A stretch of 64,000 nt of DNA from Oryzias latipes (Eukaryota > Chordata > Actinopteri > Beloniformes > Adrianichthyidae), in contig NC_019862.2 of assembly GCF_002234675.1 (NCBI RefSeq), positions 24,982,160-25,046,159 on the forward strand, in the 5' to 3' direction. Shown one piece after another: positions 21,513 to 33,700 of the stretch. The notes below the pieces were generated by a model. That model searched no databases. It saw only the letters and a list, made by a program, of their open reading frames with translations, and was not told where the DNA came from. Each line of letters opens with the position of its first letter. Within the stretch, counting starts at the first letter, position 1. The translations under genes and the position numbers were made by a program.

Positions 21513-23336
21513 ACACTGTGGTAGAATGCTCTAATAATGTTCCATTTGATTATTTTGATGTGGAAAAACAACAGTGGGCAGAACTTTATGAAACTGAAAG
21601 GTGAATGGATTTGCTTGCTTGTTTACGTGTTTGTTTGTTCACATATTTGAGGTACGCTTTACTATCTTGCAAGAAAGTTAGGGAATCTGGAAAAATTCTT
21701 ATGCACTGTTCAGTACCCAGGGATTTATCTCTGAGTCGCACGGGTTAAATGTTTGGCTAAAGATGTCTTGGAGCCATTTTAGGTCAGTGAATTGGATCAA
21801 GTCGAATTGTTCAAATATCGACAATGATTCATATCAACAACCACTAATTATGATGTGAATGGAATCATTGTTAAAATGAATTGTTATGTAGCAACTGCGT
21901 CACAGAAAGTACTCTACAAAGTAACAGTTAGTGGGCAGTGTACTAATGTAACCAGCAATGGTGTACTAGTGTACTATTGTAATGAGCTACTGACCAGAAG
22001 CCTACAATTTGGCTCAAGAAAGGAGTGGCAGGAGATGAGGTAGGTTTTGGTTTGGTTCCATTTATTGTGGAAAAATATTTACAGTGACTGACAAACATTA
22101 AACAAGGCAAAATAAAAGGCCATTCATCTGTATGTACACAAGCATTTGAAAGTTCAAGATCTATAATACGCAATGCAGAATTATTAACGTATCGGCATAT
22201 CGACAGTCCAGCAGTAGTTAACTGCACCACAGAAATAAAAAAAAGTATTGTAGTTCGGTGGGCGATGGTGGGCGTAAGTGGGGTGAGAGTTTTGACTGGG
22301 CTGCCAAGACCCCCTCCTACCGGCCCGGCGGAAGGATGTGGCTCTGCAAAACTCTCTATGACTCTGTAGGTTCAGGTTCCTATGGTCTGGCCACCTGAGC
22401 TTCAATAAACTACATTTATCTAACTCCTTTTTCTGACAGTTATAGTGAGAATGGTAATCTGTGAAGACTGAGGGTCCTTTGGGAGCTTCAGAATCCAGCA
22501 AATGCAGTAATCTGACACAAATGCCACAGGACCATCTGGAGGATATCACTGACTTGAAGTCTTCTTTTTTTCTTTTTTTTTTTTTGTAGCAAACCATTTT
22601 TTGGCCTCTGACCCATTTCACTCAACTTTTTCGTCTAGACATATTTATGCCCATTGAGTTCACTGAAGAGTTTGAGATTAATGGAATTCAGTACTGTCTA
22701 GCTATCCAGATTGATTTTCTGGTAATCAACCATGCTATCAACTGACAAACGTTTTTGCCAGAGATATGTGTAATTAGGAAAATAATCCGACTGTAAGCGT
22801 CTACACTCATCTGGGTGGTGTTCCGTTCACCATGAGAGTTGCACATCATCTGGGCGGAACTGGAGATGTCTTTAATTTTCTCTTGAGGGTGCAGTGTGTT
22901 AAAGCAATCCAAGCCAGATGATGGGGAGACAGCATTCCCTCACATTCCAACAGAGTCAATGGGACTGTACAAGAGGAAAAGTGACCTGGGGGGCAGAGGG
23001 ATTGATTACTTGGATGATTACAGGAAGGATTACAATTTAACGCTTCACAGGGAATCCTACAATGCTGGAATCACTTAACCCTGACAGGACTCCAGAGGCC
23101 TCGTTTCTCAAGACCCTTTGTAAAAAGTGCAAAATTGTGTGCACACTTAAATAAATTGGAACTGCTGTTGGTTAAAAAATATTGTAAATAACAAACTAAT
23201 AATGATTGCACAATGGATCACAGGTGCAATAGAAGAGTAGACATGGTCTAGTGATTTCATACATGAAACCTTTTCAATGGACAGTAGAGAATCAGAAGAA
23301 GGAATGGGGTTTCTCTTCTGGGACAAATGAAATGCT
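21513..23336. other. No gene supported
   Basis: Mostly AT-rich. The 60-codon frame ending at 23078 reads protein-like in its last 35 codons (Asp/Tyr/Arg-rich), but I recognise no family and see no convincing splice sites. The minus-strand frame at 22184-22621 has no domain. Confidence 0.45.
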
Positions 23337-24110
23337 CCAGCCGTTGGGCTGCAGTGGCACATAGCGAGCGGGGCCTGGTTCAATTCCCTGCTGGGTTCTT
23401 TCTGCGTGGAGTTGCATGTTCTCCCTGTGCATCCATGGGTTTTCTCCAGGCACTGCTGTTTCTTCCCACAGTCCAAAAATGATGCTTCAGAGCAGTGTCA
23501 GTTTTTGGTATGGGCGATCGCCCAGGGCGGCACTTCATGGGGGGCGGCATTTGCCGTGCCCGATGCGTGCGTTACGCACATTTTGTGCTGTGGTACGATA
23601 GATGTCTACGATATTTAAAGAGGAAACTTGTGGCTTTTAATTTAAAATTGCTTCAGCTGCCGACACTTAACACTAATAGTTTGAGACATCAGACTCTGAA
23701 GAATGTCTTCATACTATTTGCTCTTCACACTTATGGTGCAAAATTAAAAAAAGTCAGTAAGTCAGTAAGTCAGTTAGTGTGTTCAGTAAATGTTTATCTT
23801 CTTCGGCCCAAAACCTTAAGCGTGTTTTTAACTTATGCCCCCTGTGTGACTGAGTTTGACCCCCGCTGTAATACGAGTCTAGAAAAGTCATGCATTTTTT
23901 GTGTAAAATGGCTAAATAGAAGATAGGGAACACAACAGGATGTTGTTGTCAAATTTTGTATGTTTGCGGGGGGGGGGGGGGGGGGCGCTGGTGGGGTAAC
24001 TCGCCCAGGGAGTAACTCTATAAATTGTCCCTAGGTGTGATTGTGAGTGTTTGGTGACTAGAGGCTTGTCCAGAGTGTACCGAGCTTTCATTCAAGGACA
24101 TAATTAAAAG
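23337..24110 (+). mobile_element. SINE of the (TGGA)n family split by a second insertion
   Basis: The SINE head (GCAGTGGCACATAGCGAGCG, GGTTCAATTCCC B-box, GTGCATCCATGGGTTTTCTC, CCCACAGTCCAAAAATGATG) stops near 23490. Its continuation (AACTCTATAAATTGTCCC, TAGGTGTGATTGTGAGTG, GAGGCTTGTCCAGAGTGTACC) resumes near 24012. The intervening ~520 bases are described separately. Confidence 0.7.
23491..24011. mobile_element. Inserted repeat with GGGCGATCGCCCAGGGCGGC end
   Basis: It starts CAGTGTCAGTTTTTGGTATG, followed by the palindromic GGGCGATCGCCC and GGGCGGCA words, and ends near AACTCGCCCAGGG. An 18-base G run lies at 23968-23985. The left CAGTGT is compatible with an hAT-like terminus, but the right terminus is not preserved, so the class is uncertain. 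The 143-codon frame 23495-23926 has no domain. Confidence 0.5.
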
Positions 24111-24604
24111 ACACACTTTGATAAAAGCTCAAAAGATGATCGAAGTGAGACTTAAAAAGGACCTTTCTGGCTTGCACATGTGATTCAGAGCTCGGTTTTG
24201 TAAACTTTCATGATACAGATCTGCTAAGAAATATGGTGCTTGGTTCTGTTGTAAAGGGCCGACACAGCAGCGATTTGATGACTTTTTAATTTGTATTATG
24301 GATGTGTCTTTGGATTAGTGGGTGAAGCAGCCTACTCCCAATCAGTTAGTTTGATTTTCAAATATTTGACTTGACAGCCATGGTGTCTTTGAGGAGGTAA
24401 TCATCTTTGCTTGTACAACTGAACGCAGATCTTTTCCAAACCTGACGTCAAATGCATAAAACCAAATGTCGCATGACAACAATAAAACATAAAATTGATT
24501 TTTTTCATGTTTCCCACCATGAAAAAAATGCTACAAGAACACAAATTTGAAAAACAATCATATCTGAGACTTTTCTTTCTATGTGCTTCCAAGCCCTTCT
24601 CATT
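24111..24604. other. No gene seen; short MITE relic
   Basis: AGCTCAAAAGATGATCGAAG at about 24127 resembles the end of the MITE family at 50236-51434 (AGCTCAAAAGATGATCAGAG). Nothing else is recognised. Confidence 0.45.
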
Positions 24605-24720
24605 TCCTTTTTATTGGTTGATGATGAACCAGAGGAAGAAGTGCATATTGCGACTTACTATATAAGGGTCTCAGACAGTGGCATTCGGCCTCTGTCATTA
24701 CAGACACTATTGTGAGAGCT
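24605..24720 (+). promoter_or_regulatory. Weak core-promoter-like region
   Basis: An inverted CCAAT (ATTGGTTGATG, 24613) is followed about 45 bases later by TACTATATAAGGG (24657-24669), a good TATA match. No transcript or open frame can be tied to it. Confidence 0.25.
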
Positions 24721-26057
24721 GGAAGTCGAGTATTCAAACAAATAGACTAACAAAGATCAGTACAAACTAGAACATTTATGTTCTCTCTGCAGATTTGCTT
24801 CTACTTTTAGAACCTTTTCCTTTGTAAGTCAAATGGCATTATCTGCTAAAAAAAAAAAGAACATTTAGTAGTTTAGAGTCACTTCTTGGTAGCCATCTCT
24901 CTGCCTCACATACCAAAATGCCTGCCCTGCCCCCTCCCTCGGCTTCTGAAAAGAAAGCTCATTCCTGCTCTGCTTGGCTCAGCCTTGCTTCATACTTGGT
25001 TCTGACAGCAAAGCCCTTTCACCTACTTTCACTGCAGTGCCTGCCCAGAGACACACATGCACACACACACACGTGCACACTCACGTGCATGCTCGAGCTC
25101 AGAAGCAGTCTGCCTGCCTGGTCTTGTTATGCAGAGAGCAGCATCGCTCTGCAGTCTGACATGGTTCCCTACAGGAGGAAAGTATTTACCATCTGTCTAC
25201 ATTTATGGGCTCTCCCTTTTCTCCTTTACCCTTGTCACTGTTGCTCTCCTTCAGCTCTCCCCCTCCCTCTATAAAAAGCCCTGGGAGAAGCCGAGAGGGG
25301 GATAAAAGCTGTGTCGAGATGAAGTAGAATAGCGGTCCAGGCATGTGTGTGTGTTTGTGTGTGTGTGTGTGTCAGCACTTACATAATCACATTGGTGACC
25401 GTTCACTTTGAGAAATGTGAGGGATGTTGGATGTGTTGCACAGGATGAAGAATTCTCAGCTTCGTCACAAATACCCCAAAATACATTTCAGCACACCATT
25501 ATGAAATGCGTCGGACAAGTGCGACAAAACACACACATCCAACATAATACAACAACAACAACATTTATAGGGCAGTAAAAAAAAGCATAAATGTCTTAAA
25601 TAAATGATGAGAAGTAGAATAAATTGACGAAAGCCATGACATCAAGTTCTTTGTTTGCACCAGTCTAAGCAGGTCTGACTTAACAGAAACGCCTGTTCCA
25701 CAGCCTGGGGCCACCACTGAGAAAGCTGCACCACCTCCCTTTATCACCTCTGGTGGTCTGGATTGGAGGACTGCAGACAGCCGCTGGTTGAACGACCCCA
25801 GTGAAGTGTGAGGCTGCACAAAAAGACACACAGGTCACAGGCCATTTAAAAAGAAGAAAAAAACACATAACCTTTAAGTGCACCCTCAACAGGACAGGGA
25901 GCAGGATTTAAAGTCCCCATATGAACCTTTTTTTTTTTAAATAAAAACAGTCCCAGTGGCTTTTAATTATGATCATGACATTTTTAACCAAAATTCCACA
26001 ATCTAAATGTCTTGAACAGCCATAAACCCCATTTGTATTTGAGGCTAAGCTTTATTT
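24721..26057. other. No gene seen; possible TATA box at 25269
   Basis: CA/TG microsatellites lie near 25050-25090 and 25344-25375. CTCTATAAAAAGCCCTGGG (25267-25285) resembles a TATA element, but no coding region follows. GATTTAAAGTCCCCATATGA at 25905 resembles a MITE end. Confidence 0.45.
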
Positions 26058-27720
26058 GTGAAAATTATATATGTATGCATTCCTTGTTGGAATGGACAGA
26101 AAAAAGAAACAAAAGAGGAGAGAAAGAAACAGAGTGGGATGTCAGAGATGGGGGATAAGGGGTTAAAGGTGGGGGATAGTCAGTATCACAAAGTTAAAAT
26201 ATAAAAGTGTTGTGAGAAAATTAAATTACAAAATTTAGTTCACACAGCAACAAAACAAACAAAACAAAACAAAAAGTCTGCACACAACTCTTTACAGGTT
26301 AGAAGTATAATCATGCATCAATGATTAAAGATTTATCTCCCAAGATTTCTGCACAGGTACCCACAATATTCACATTACCGATATCAGTGAAAAGGGGTGT
26401 AGAAAATGGGGATAAACAAACAATACCCATGCCCGTATTTGTGCAAACGTGAATAAGCAGGTGTGCCTCTTAGAGTGTACCTTGATCACACTGAACGCTC
26501 CAGCAAAGGCAGGAGGCCCGGCATCCCACACCTCAGAGCTAGGGGCAGACAGCGCAGCAACCCAGCCGATCCAGTCTTCCAAGAGCCTCACCGTCAGACA
26601 AAGATCCAGGAGCAACCACCCTCCCGTGCACCTGACCCCCACCACAGAAACGGAGCTGGAGGTCAGGACCCATCAGCCCCCCGGCCGAGGAGTAGGAGGA
26701 ACAGAGAACACGCAGAGCCGGAGCCCCGGCCCTGGCAGGGACCCGCCCAAGGCGCACTGGGCCTATACCCAATGCCCCGACCGCTCGAGACCTATGCCGG
26801 CGCCCAGACAAGAGGCACGCCACCGCCCGGGAGTCCTGAGCCCTCACCTACACCCCCCCATAGGCAGGCCGGCACAGCCCTTGGTCAGTCCACACTGCCC
26901 ACCCGTGCAACCTGCCCGCCAGCCCCACCGAGGTCAAGAGGGGGGAAGCGGCAGAAACCGACCGCCCGAGTGGGAAGGCGGACGCAGGCGACCAGCGGAG
27001 GCCCCAGACAGGGCCAGGGGGACGGTGAGCCTGAGGACCAGGCTCTAGTTGCTGTGAGCGACGATGGAAAAAATTGGGGTGTCCCGGTAGCCCAAGAGAG
27101 GGGTCCCACCCGGCCTCCAGGAGATGTCGCCCAGCCCGCTCAGATGTTGTATACTCCCTCCCTGCACATAAAAGGAGCCGCAAGATCTGGGGCGCAGGAG
27201 CCTCCACAGCGCCACCAACACCCCAGCAGCAGACGCCGGCCCATCCCACTCAGCGTGGGGGGCAGGGGACAGGGAGCAACGTGAGCATCCCCCTCTTGTT
27301 ATGTGTGTATGTGTGTGTTAAAGAGGTGCAGTTAAAATTGGTGGACAGGGTCTGATCACCCAACCGTGTCCACCATAGGGTCCTACATGAGTGTGTTTAT
27401 GTATGTTGGTGCTTAGTGTGTGGTGTGGTGTATGTTCTCGGAGGGGTGCAATTAAAATTGGTGGATGCTTCCACCAATGGTCCCTACGTGTCTATAGCAA
27501 ACAAAGCTTGATTGGGAGGGGGTGGTCTACTTAACCTTATTTATTATTTTCCCCTCCCTTTGTTATTTTTCTTTTTATTAATTATTTAATATTATTATTT
27601 ATTCCCCCCCCTTTTGACTGATTTATATTTGTCTCTTATTTATTTATCTATTTATTTATTTATTTTAGCCCCCCCACACACACACCCACTATCAACTCCC
27701 AGGCTTCTTGGTGAGATGTT
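26058..27720 (+). repeat. LINE-UTR-like repeat with GC-rich core
   Basis: An A-rich leader (26058-26450, with CCTTGTTGGAATGGACAGAA and ACAAAACAAAC runs) leads to a very GC-rich core (about 26480-27290, many CCCGGCC, CAGGAGCC and CCACAGCGCCACCA words). A GT-rich segment follows with two ATTAAAATTGGTGGA copies (about 27330 and 27450), then TTATT-rich and CCCCCC runs. I take this to be a dispersed LINE-associated UTR, from resemblance to teleost repeats and not from a match. Frames of 199 and 273 codons (26449-27048 and 26463-27284) overlap in different phases, start at non-ATG codons and are Pro/Arg/Gly-rich. They look like GC-driven open frames. Confidence 0.5.
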
Positions 27721-27767
27721 ATGTGTAAAGAGGGAGACTTGTCATGCTCTACCATGCATGGTAGAGC

Positions 27768-28245
27768 ATGGATTTTTCTGATGATGGAGGACATATAAGG
27801 ACATATAAGACATATAAGAAAATTAAGACTCAAATTGCATGTCTGAGTATTTCTCTATTCAAATAGTTGTAAATCAGGAGCAGACGAAATAAATGCTGTT
27901 TAAAAAAAAGCTTTGTGGTGTAAAAAATACAATGAGTGGGCCACAAGCTCCCTGCACCGCTGCCTTTTGATGCATCCACTTGCAGACAATCAGATCAACT
28001 TATGTCTTTGTTTTCCTCGTCTGAGGTGACATCTGGCTCAAAACTGTACGGCTGGATAGCTCCGGCCATTTTTGTCACACCAGTAATGTTAGGTTGGACT
28101 GTAAGATAGCGGGTGAAAATATAGACAAAGGGATGAATAGAAACTGGGGTGGGCTTTCTGTGCATCATTAGTCCTGTCCACAACTCAGAAGCAAATTTCA
28201 AATAAACTCTTGCCGCTGTGCAGAAACTATGTCCTAAGAGACAAC
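27768..28245. mobile_element. MITE-like repeat with coding-like piece (QPYSFEP), copy 1
   Basis: GGATTTTTCTGATGATGGAG, GAGTATTTCTCTATTCAAA, GCCACAAGCTCCCTGCACC, TGGCTCAAAACTGTACGGC and GCCGCTGTGCAGAAACTATG recur in order in the repeats at 50236-51434, 53885-54225 and (reverse) 57060-57660. On the minus strand near 27997-28072 the frame reads MAGAIQPYSFEPDVTSDEEN, and the copy at 50500 keeps IQPYSFEPDV. The frame then stops. No transposase is visible. Confidence 0.65.
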
Positions 28246-28275
28246 ACTGGTTGTTTTTTTTTTTTTTTTTTGGTT

Positions 28276-28930
28276 AGAAAACGCATTCTATATGTCCTCG
28301 ATTTGCACCCGCCATACACTGATTCAGTGCAAGATTGTTTACAGGGTCCATTATAACAACGCCACACTGGCCAAAATACATCCTTCTATTAGTGAGGCCT
28401 GCAGCAGATGTCACCTCTCACCTGCTAATCATGCCCATATGTTTTGGTCATGCCCAGTGCTTGCAGCATTTTGGACAGATGTATTTGATACATTATCTTA
28501 TGCATACAGATACTCCGTCACACCAAATCCCATATCTGCAATATTTGGTCTTCCCCCAACTTCCGACATGCCAAGTGCACTGCAGCGGGCCATTGCATTC
28601 ACCACCTTATTAGCACGAAGGCTGATCCTGCTGAACTGGAAGCTCCCCCGTCCCCTTTTGCATGTCCGCTGGGTCCATTAGGTGCTCTATAATCTCAAAC
28701 TTGGGAAGCTAAGGTACTCACTTCAAGGTTCACTCAGGGCATTTCATGAAACCTGGAGCCCTTTCCTACAATAAATGGACTCCTTGACATTTCCTCACAA
28801 TCTGGAGGCTGATTGAGCGCTCATGCAACAAACGGTCAAGGGCGTTACCCCGGTTTCTCTCACTTATTATTTATTTTATTTTATTGGTGTTTGTTTTACA
28901 TAATTTCCCAGTTCTAAATGCATACGTGGT
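28276..28930 (+). mobile_element. 5'-truncated L1-like LINE
   Basis: It comprises the last part of an ORF2 (next entry) followed by about 150 bases of likely 3' UTR. It follows a run of about 21 T at 28255-28272. Its precise 3' border was not found. Confidence 0.7.
28289..28774 (+). pseudogene. L1-like ORF2 C-terminal fragment with one premature stop
   Basis: The frame reads HTLIQCKIVYRVHYNNATLA, then CSRCHLSPANHAHMFWSCP, a Cys/His cluster typical of the C-terminal zinc-knuckle-like segment of L1-group ORF2. A TAG at 28679-28681 interrupts it. The same phase then continues with NLKLGKLRYSLQGSLRAFHE and TWSPFLQ to a natural-looking TAA at 28772-28774. Endonuclease and reverse-transcriptase catalytic parts are missing. 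It is a dead fragment with only one visible lesion in the retained part. Confidence 0.82.
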
Positions 28931-29735
28931 TTACTTACCTTCAAAATACAATTCTGAGTTTAATTTTTTTTTTATATATTCAGAAAAATGCCACATAACC
29001 TATTAAAAACATATTTTTTCTTAGAGTGCGTTTTGCAAATATCTACCCCTCTTAATTTCTACATCGTGACTTTCATTTGTTTTTTGTTTTTTATCTTGAT
29101 TGCACAGCACACCGCAGTCACCGTCTCAACCCATCAATACTATGCACACATCAACAGATTATAATTCATTAATTTGAGTTTATCAATTAAAATGAGTGAC
29201 ATTTCAACCCTGGTCTACCCTTTTTCTCTGAAAGGCTGTTGTGTGTCACTATGTACAGCTTGCAGTAAAATAATAATAATAAAAAAACAATGGATAAACA
29301 AAATTGACCACAAACAGATGAACTGTAAATCTAATTTCCCTCTCAGACAAAGCAACGGTTGAGTTTGTTGCCAAGGAAACTCTACATCTTTCATTGGTTA
29401 AGCTGTTTCTATGCAGATGCTGCCAGTGTACACACAAACTAAAATTTGTTTTTTGGCTTGTAGAACAAACAATTTTGATTTGGGGGGATAGCCTGCGATT
29501 TCAGTATTGTTGTAACAATATCAATAAGGTATTGTTATAATAAAAATGTTATTTTGGAATCAGGTTTAGTTGTGCATTTTTGGATATCAGGGACTTAAAA
29601 GTCTCTGTTTAACCAGAAAGGTCAAAAGTCTGAGTTTTGCTCAGCAGCTGACATAAAGCAAAGGTGACATTCCACACACATTGCAACTGGAGCTCTGGAC
29701 AGGACATTTAGCAAAAAATCTGTATTGTTTTCTCA
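28931..29735. other. No gene seen
   Basis: AT-rich. GTTGCCAAGGAAAC at 29367-29380 is an imperfect X-box-like palindrome. No other feature is supported. Confidence 0.5.
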
Positions 29736-30175
29736 AACGAATAATTTGTGGCCACAAACTAGTATTTTGGGTAAACAATTTAGCATTGGCAAAAATTTGT
29801 GGGCACAATTTAGCATTTTGTGAGCACACATTAGTTTTTTTTTAGCACATATTAGCATTTGTGCCCATAAATTATGATTTTTTTTTTCGGGCACAACATT
29901 TTGTGGGCACATTTTAGAAATTGATGACAAAATATTTTGTGCAGAAAACTTAGCATTTTGTGCACAAAAAATTAGCATTTTGGGAGCATAAATTAGCATT
30001 TTGGGAGCATAAATTAGCATTTTGGGAGCATAAATTAGCATTTTGTGCACACAAATTGCTACTTTATGGGCACAAACGAGTGATTTGTGGGCACAATTTA
30101 GCATTTTATGAGAACATAGTATTTTGTGCACAAAAATATGAATCATGTATAAACAACTTGCTACTTTGTGCACAT
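29736..30175. repeat. 21-bp minisatellite (TTAGCATTTTGGGAGCATAA-type unit)
   Basis: Three identical 21-base units lie back to back at 29972-29992, 29993-30013 and 30014-30034. Degenerate units extend on both sides, carrying GGGCACAAATTAGCATTTTG-like words. Because 21 is a multiple of three, a 146-codon minus-strand frame stays open (29733-30173) and encodes heptads such as MLIYAPK and VCAHKML. I consider it a product of the repeat and not a gene. Confidence 0.9.
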
Positions 30176-30177
30176 TA

Positions 30178-30774
30178 CCGTATTTTCCGGACTATAAGTC
30201 GCACCGGAGTATAAGTCGCACCAGCCCAAAAATGCATTATGAAGTAGAAAAAAACACAGATAAGTCGCACTGGACTATAAGTCGCATTTTGACGGGAAAT
30301 TTACTTGACAAAATCTGAGACCAAGAACTAATAAGTTCCACAACCTCATATGACACAATCATAGCAGATTGTTTATCTCATAATTTCACAGTAATTCTTT
30401 CTCATATTTATTTATTCCTTTCATGAAGCATCATTGGCCAACTAATACTCTGTTTTCATCCTGTATTTGTAGAAACAGTTGTCATTTTTATTGCATTTCT
30501 GAATCTATGAAATCATTGGAAAATAGAATATTATGTTGTTAGCCTTCAAGATCTTACTGTAAAAAAATGTTTGCTGATTCTCTGAGTCACTTAACATACC
30601 TCATACATCAAATTGACCCAGGAACATCATCTCTGTTCCTCACAAATGAACATAACAGGAGGGTAAACAATGTATTTATTTCAATTTATTTCTAATATAA
30701 ATCGCTGCGGAGTATAAGTCGCACCCCTTGCCAAACTATGAAAAAAAGGGCGACTTATAGTCCGGAAAATACGG
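30178..30774. mobile_element. MITE with CCGTATTTTCCGG termini, copy 1
   Basis: Perfect terminal inverted repeats begin CCGTATTTTCCGGACTATAA and continue through GTCGC (25 bases; 27 counting the flanking TA). A subterminal direct repeat (ACTATAAGTCGCACC, then AGTATAAGTCGCACC) follows. TA flanks both ends (30176-30177 and 30775-30776), compatible with a TA target duplication. It is 597 bp with no coding frame and nearly identical to the copy at 50820-51378. Confidence 0.93.
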
Positions 30775-30776
30775 TA

Positions 30777-33700
30777 AATACTAATTTAATGCTTATTTGT
30801 ATCTTTAAAACAATATATCATGGCTATAAATAGTTAATTTGAGGGAACAAGATTTATTATTTTTAATATCATTTCCAGGTCACCGTATGATTTACTGAAA
30901 ATTTGAGTGCAAATCTACAACAGCAGCTGCTGCAGCAGACGAGGCAGACATGGGGCACTTCAAAAAATGTACGGACATCACACAATTATGCATCAAAAAT
31001 GAATAAAACTAATATTTAATGCCAGAAGGTTGATTTCAATAAGGTTCTGGCTACACACAATTGAAGTGGACATAGAGCACTCAGCAGTGTAGAACAGAAG
31101 GAGCTTTGGAGGCTTTGAGAAGAATTTAGACCCCACTTTAAAAAAAAAAAAGACGACAGAAAAAAAAACGGAAGTTAGAACATTAGTTTGGGTGAGCCAA
31201 GGAGATCCATGTGAGGTCAGATGTACACATACATTAACTGAGATGCTCTTACTCTAACGTCTTGTGTGTATTTCCTCAGTTCCTCAGTGTGTATTCGACA
31301 CACTGAGGAACACTACAAAACGAAGTCAGATAAAAAGGCCAAACTAGCTTTGCAGCTTTGCATTGCACACTTCCTCTGTAACTTGACTTCTGTATATCCA
31401 ATTTACTCTGATAAAATTAGTTAAACTACACTCTGAGTGACTTTCCCAGCAGTAATGACAGTGGCACAAACAATCTGCTCCTGTTTCATCAATTTAGAAA
31501 TCCAGTGTTGATCTGCTAAACTCTTCACAGGATCTACAGAGAAAATGCAAAGACACAGAAGTATGTCTTAAAAAGCACACGTCCGTCATTGAACCATGAC
31601 ATTTCTTAAATTATGCATAAATGTATACAACAAAACACAGAAATTAAACGCACTTAATAAAATTTAAAGATTGTTTTGATTTTTTTTTCCTAATACCTCC
31701 ACATTGTCAGAGAGTTATAGAGACTTTTAAAAATTCAAAAAGTAGGTCAGCCTGTGATGAGTGGTGCTCCTGTTTCATCGACCCTCCCAGCAGGACCACA
31801 CAAGATGCACAATCCACTTTGCTTCTTGTCTGAGGCTTTTTTATCAGAAAATATTTTTTATATTCAACAGTATGCTGATCCTTTAGAAACTATTGTGTCC
31901 AAAAACATCCATGGATAGAATTTGTGCAGAATTGTTCACCTGTCAGCTGAAATTTCTCAGTGTTTCGGGGCTTTCACTGGGAATTCTACAGAAGTTTACT
32001 TTGATTTTTGCTTTAAATGTATTCATGTCAAAAATGGATTTTGTTCACTCATGCTAAACTAGATAGGTGCGGATGGAAGCTGCTGGAAGTAAGGAGGCAC
32101 AGACAAGAGTCTGCCTAAAGTCTGACGGAGGAGGTTTTAACTGCAGGGAGCTCCTCTGATCAAAGTATGCAGACAAACGTGCACACTTGTGCACACATAT
32201 TAGTGTCTTAGGTAACTGCAAACACGGCTTAACGTGCACATTTCTTCCTGTAGGAGTGTGAAATATTAGCTTCAAATGGAATGTGACACACACACACACG
32301 TTTGTACAAAAACCTGCACAGGGACCACATTTTGACTTTACTGGAACTTGCTGATGCCTGACCAGAGTCAAACATTTATGCAGAAACTTTTCCCATGGTG
32401 CAAAGCTTTCTAGACAATTTATAGGAGGATAAACTTAAACATTTAAAGCAAAAGCAACATTTAAAGAGCAACACCGTCAGAAGAACTTCACCAAATATCC
32501 ATGAAACCAAAGTTTACAGTTCAGCTTGGATTCATTGGTAATTATCTACATCTATCTATACATATCTATCTATACCTATGGCATTCCAAAGTATGTCCAT
32601 GAGAAGGAAAAGTGTTTTTTTTTGTCTCATTTTGCTATAAACCCAGACTGCAGCCATTTTTGCATCAGGTTGTACCCGTTCTCACCTGCGTCTCCTGAAG
32701 GTGTGGAAATGCCGGGAAGTGTTTATCAATGGCATGGATGGTGTAATGAACCATTAATGGATGCAGATTCCCTCACTTTGCATTCTGCATAATGTTTGTA
32801 CCCTAGAGGGGGCCAGGTTTTAAAGTGTATTGATGCCAGGAAATTAGCCGCATCAAAATTTCAAACCAATTGTTTCGAAGGGATTTATGGGGCCGCCACC
32901 AAAGAAGTAAATCAAGACAACAGTGGAATGACAGCAGAGTGAAAGTTGTGTGGATGTGACCCTGATGGCCTGTTTTCACTCATACTGACAGGTGGGTCAC
33001 CTCCAGGTCAGGCCCAGACACACCTGAGAGATCAGCTGTCAGTCAGCAGTGAAAAAAACAACCAACCAGGGGAATGTAAGGGCAAAGGTCACTGAACCAG
33101 CGTCTGTACACAATGACTTTTATGTCAAAACGGATATAAATGTCAGTGATGATTCTCATATTGTCATGACTGAGCTCAGCTCCGTCCACATATGCCCTGC
33201 GTCTGTCCTCTTGTTTCTGGTCTCTCTAAAGCCATGGTTCCTTCTTCGTTCCTCACATTGTTTCCAAAATCCAACCTAGATGTTGACCCTGTTTTGGTTG
33301 CGTTTCAGCCAGTCCTCAGTCTTCTGAGTGTGCGTCCTCAGTTTTTAACTTCCTTTCTTCCTCTCTACTTTGATGCTCTGTGCTGTCTTACAGTGAGAAC
33401 CTTTAAAACACTAGCCACTCCAGCTGTCAACAACAGGTCAATGACTCTACTTGTGTTCTGCCTGGGTTGATTACCTATTAATGAACAAAACCTTTGTCTG
33501 TTCCTTGAGGATTAAGTTTCTTCTTCTTCATGCACCCCCTAAGGTTAGAACAATCAGTCATCACATCCTTTACAGGCATTTTACAGAAGCATATCTTACA
33601 AGTCAGTTGGTGTGTTTTGGTTCATATGTTTTTTTTGTCCAGATTATATATTGAAATCTAAAGTGCTACACTGTTATCATTATCCTTACGAAGTATGAAC

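Noticed and set aside
22896..23078. 60-codon frame with a protein-like Asp/Tyr/Arg-rich end
   Set aside because: No family recognised and splice sites are weak. A translated search would decide.
23968..23985. 18-base G run as a possible G-quadruplex signal
   Set aside because: A plain homopolymer inside a transposon and possibly an assembly-sensitive site. No functional context.
26463..27284. 273-codon open frame
   Set aside because: It starts at GTG, overlaps another long frame in a different phase and is Pro/Arg-rich in a GC-rich repeat. No domain seen.
29733..30173. 146-codon heptad-repeat protein on the minus strand
   Set aside because: Fully explained by a 21-bp minisatellite; kept only as a structural observation.
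32526..32792. 88-codon plus frame
   Set aside because: No homology recognised; Ile/Tyr-rich start is from a CTATCTAT tract.
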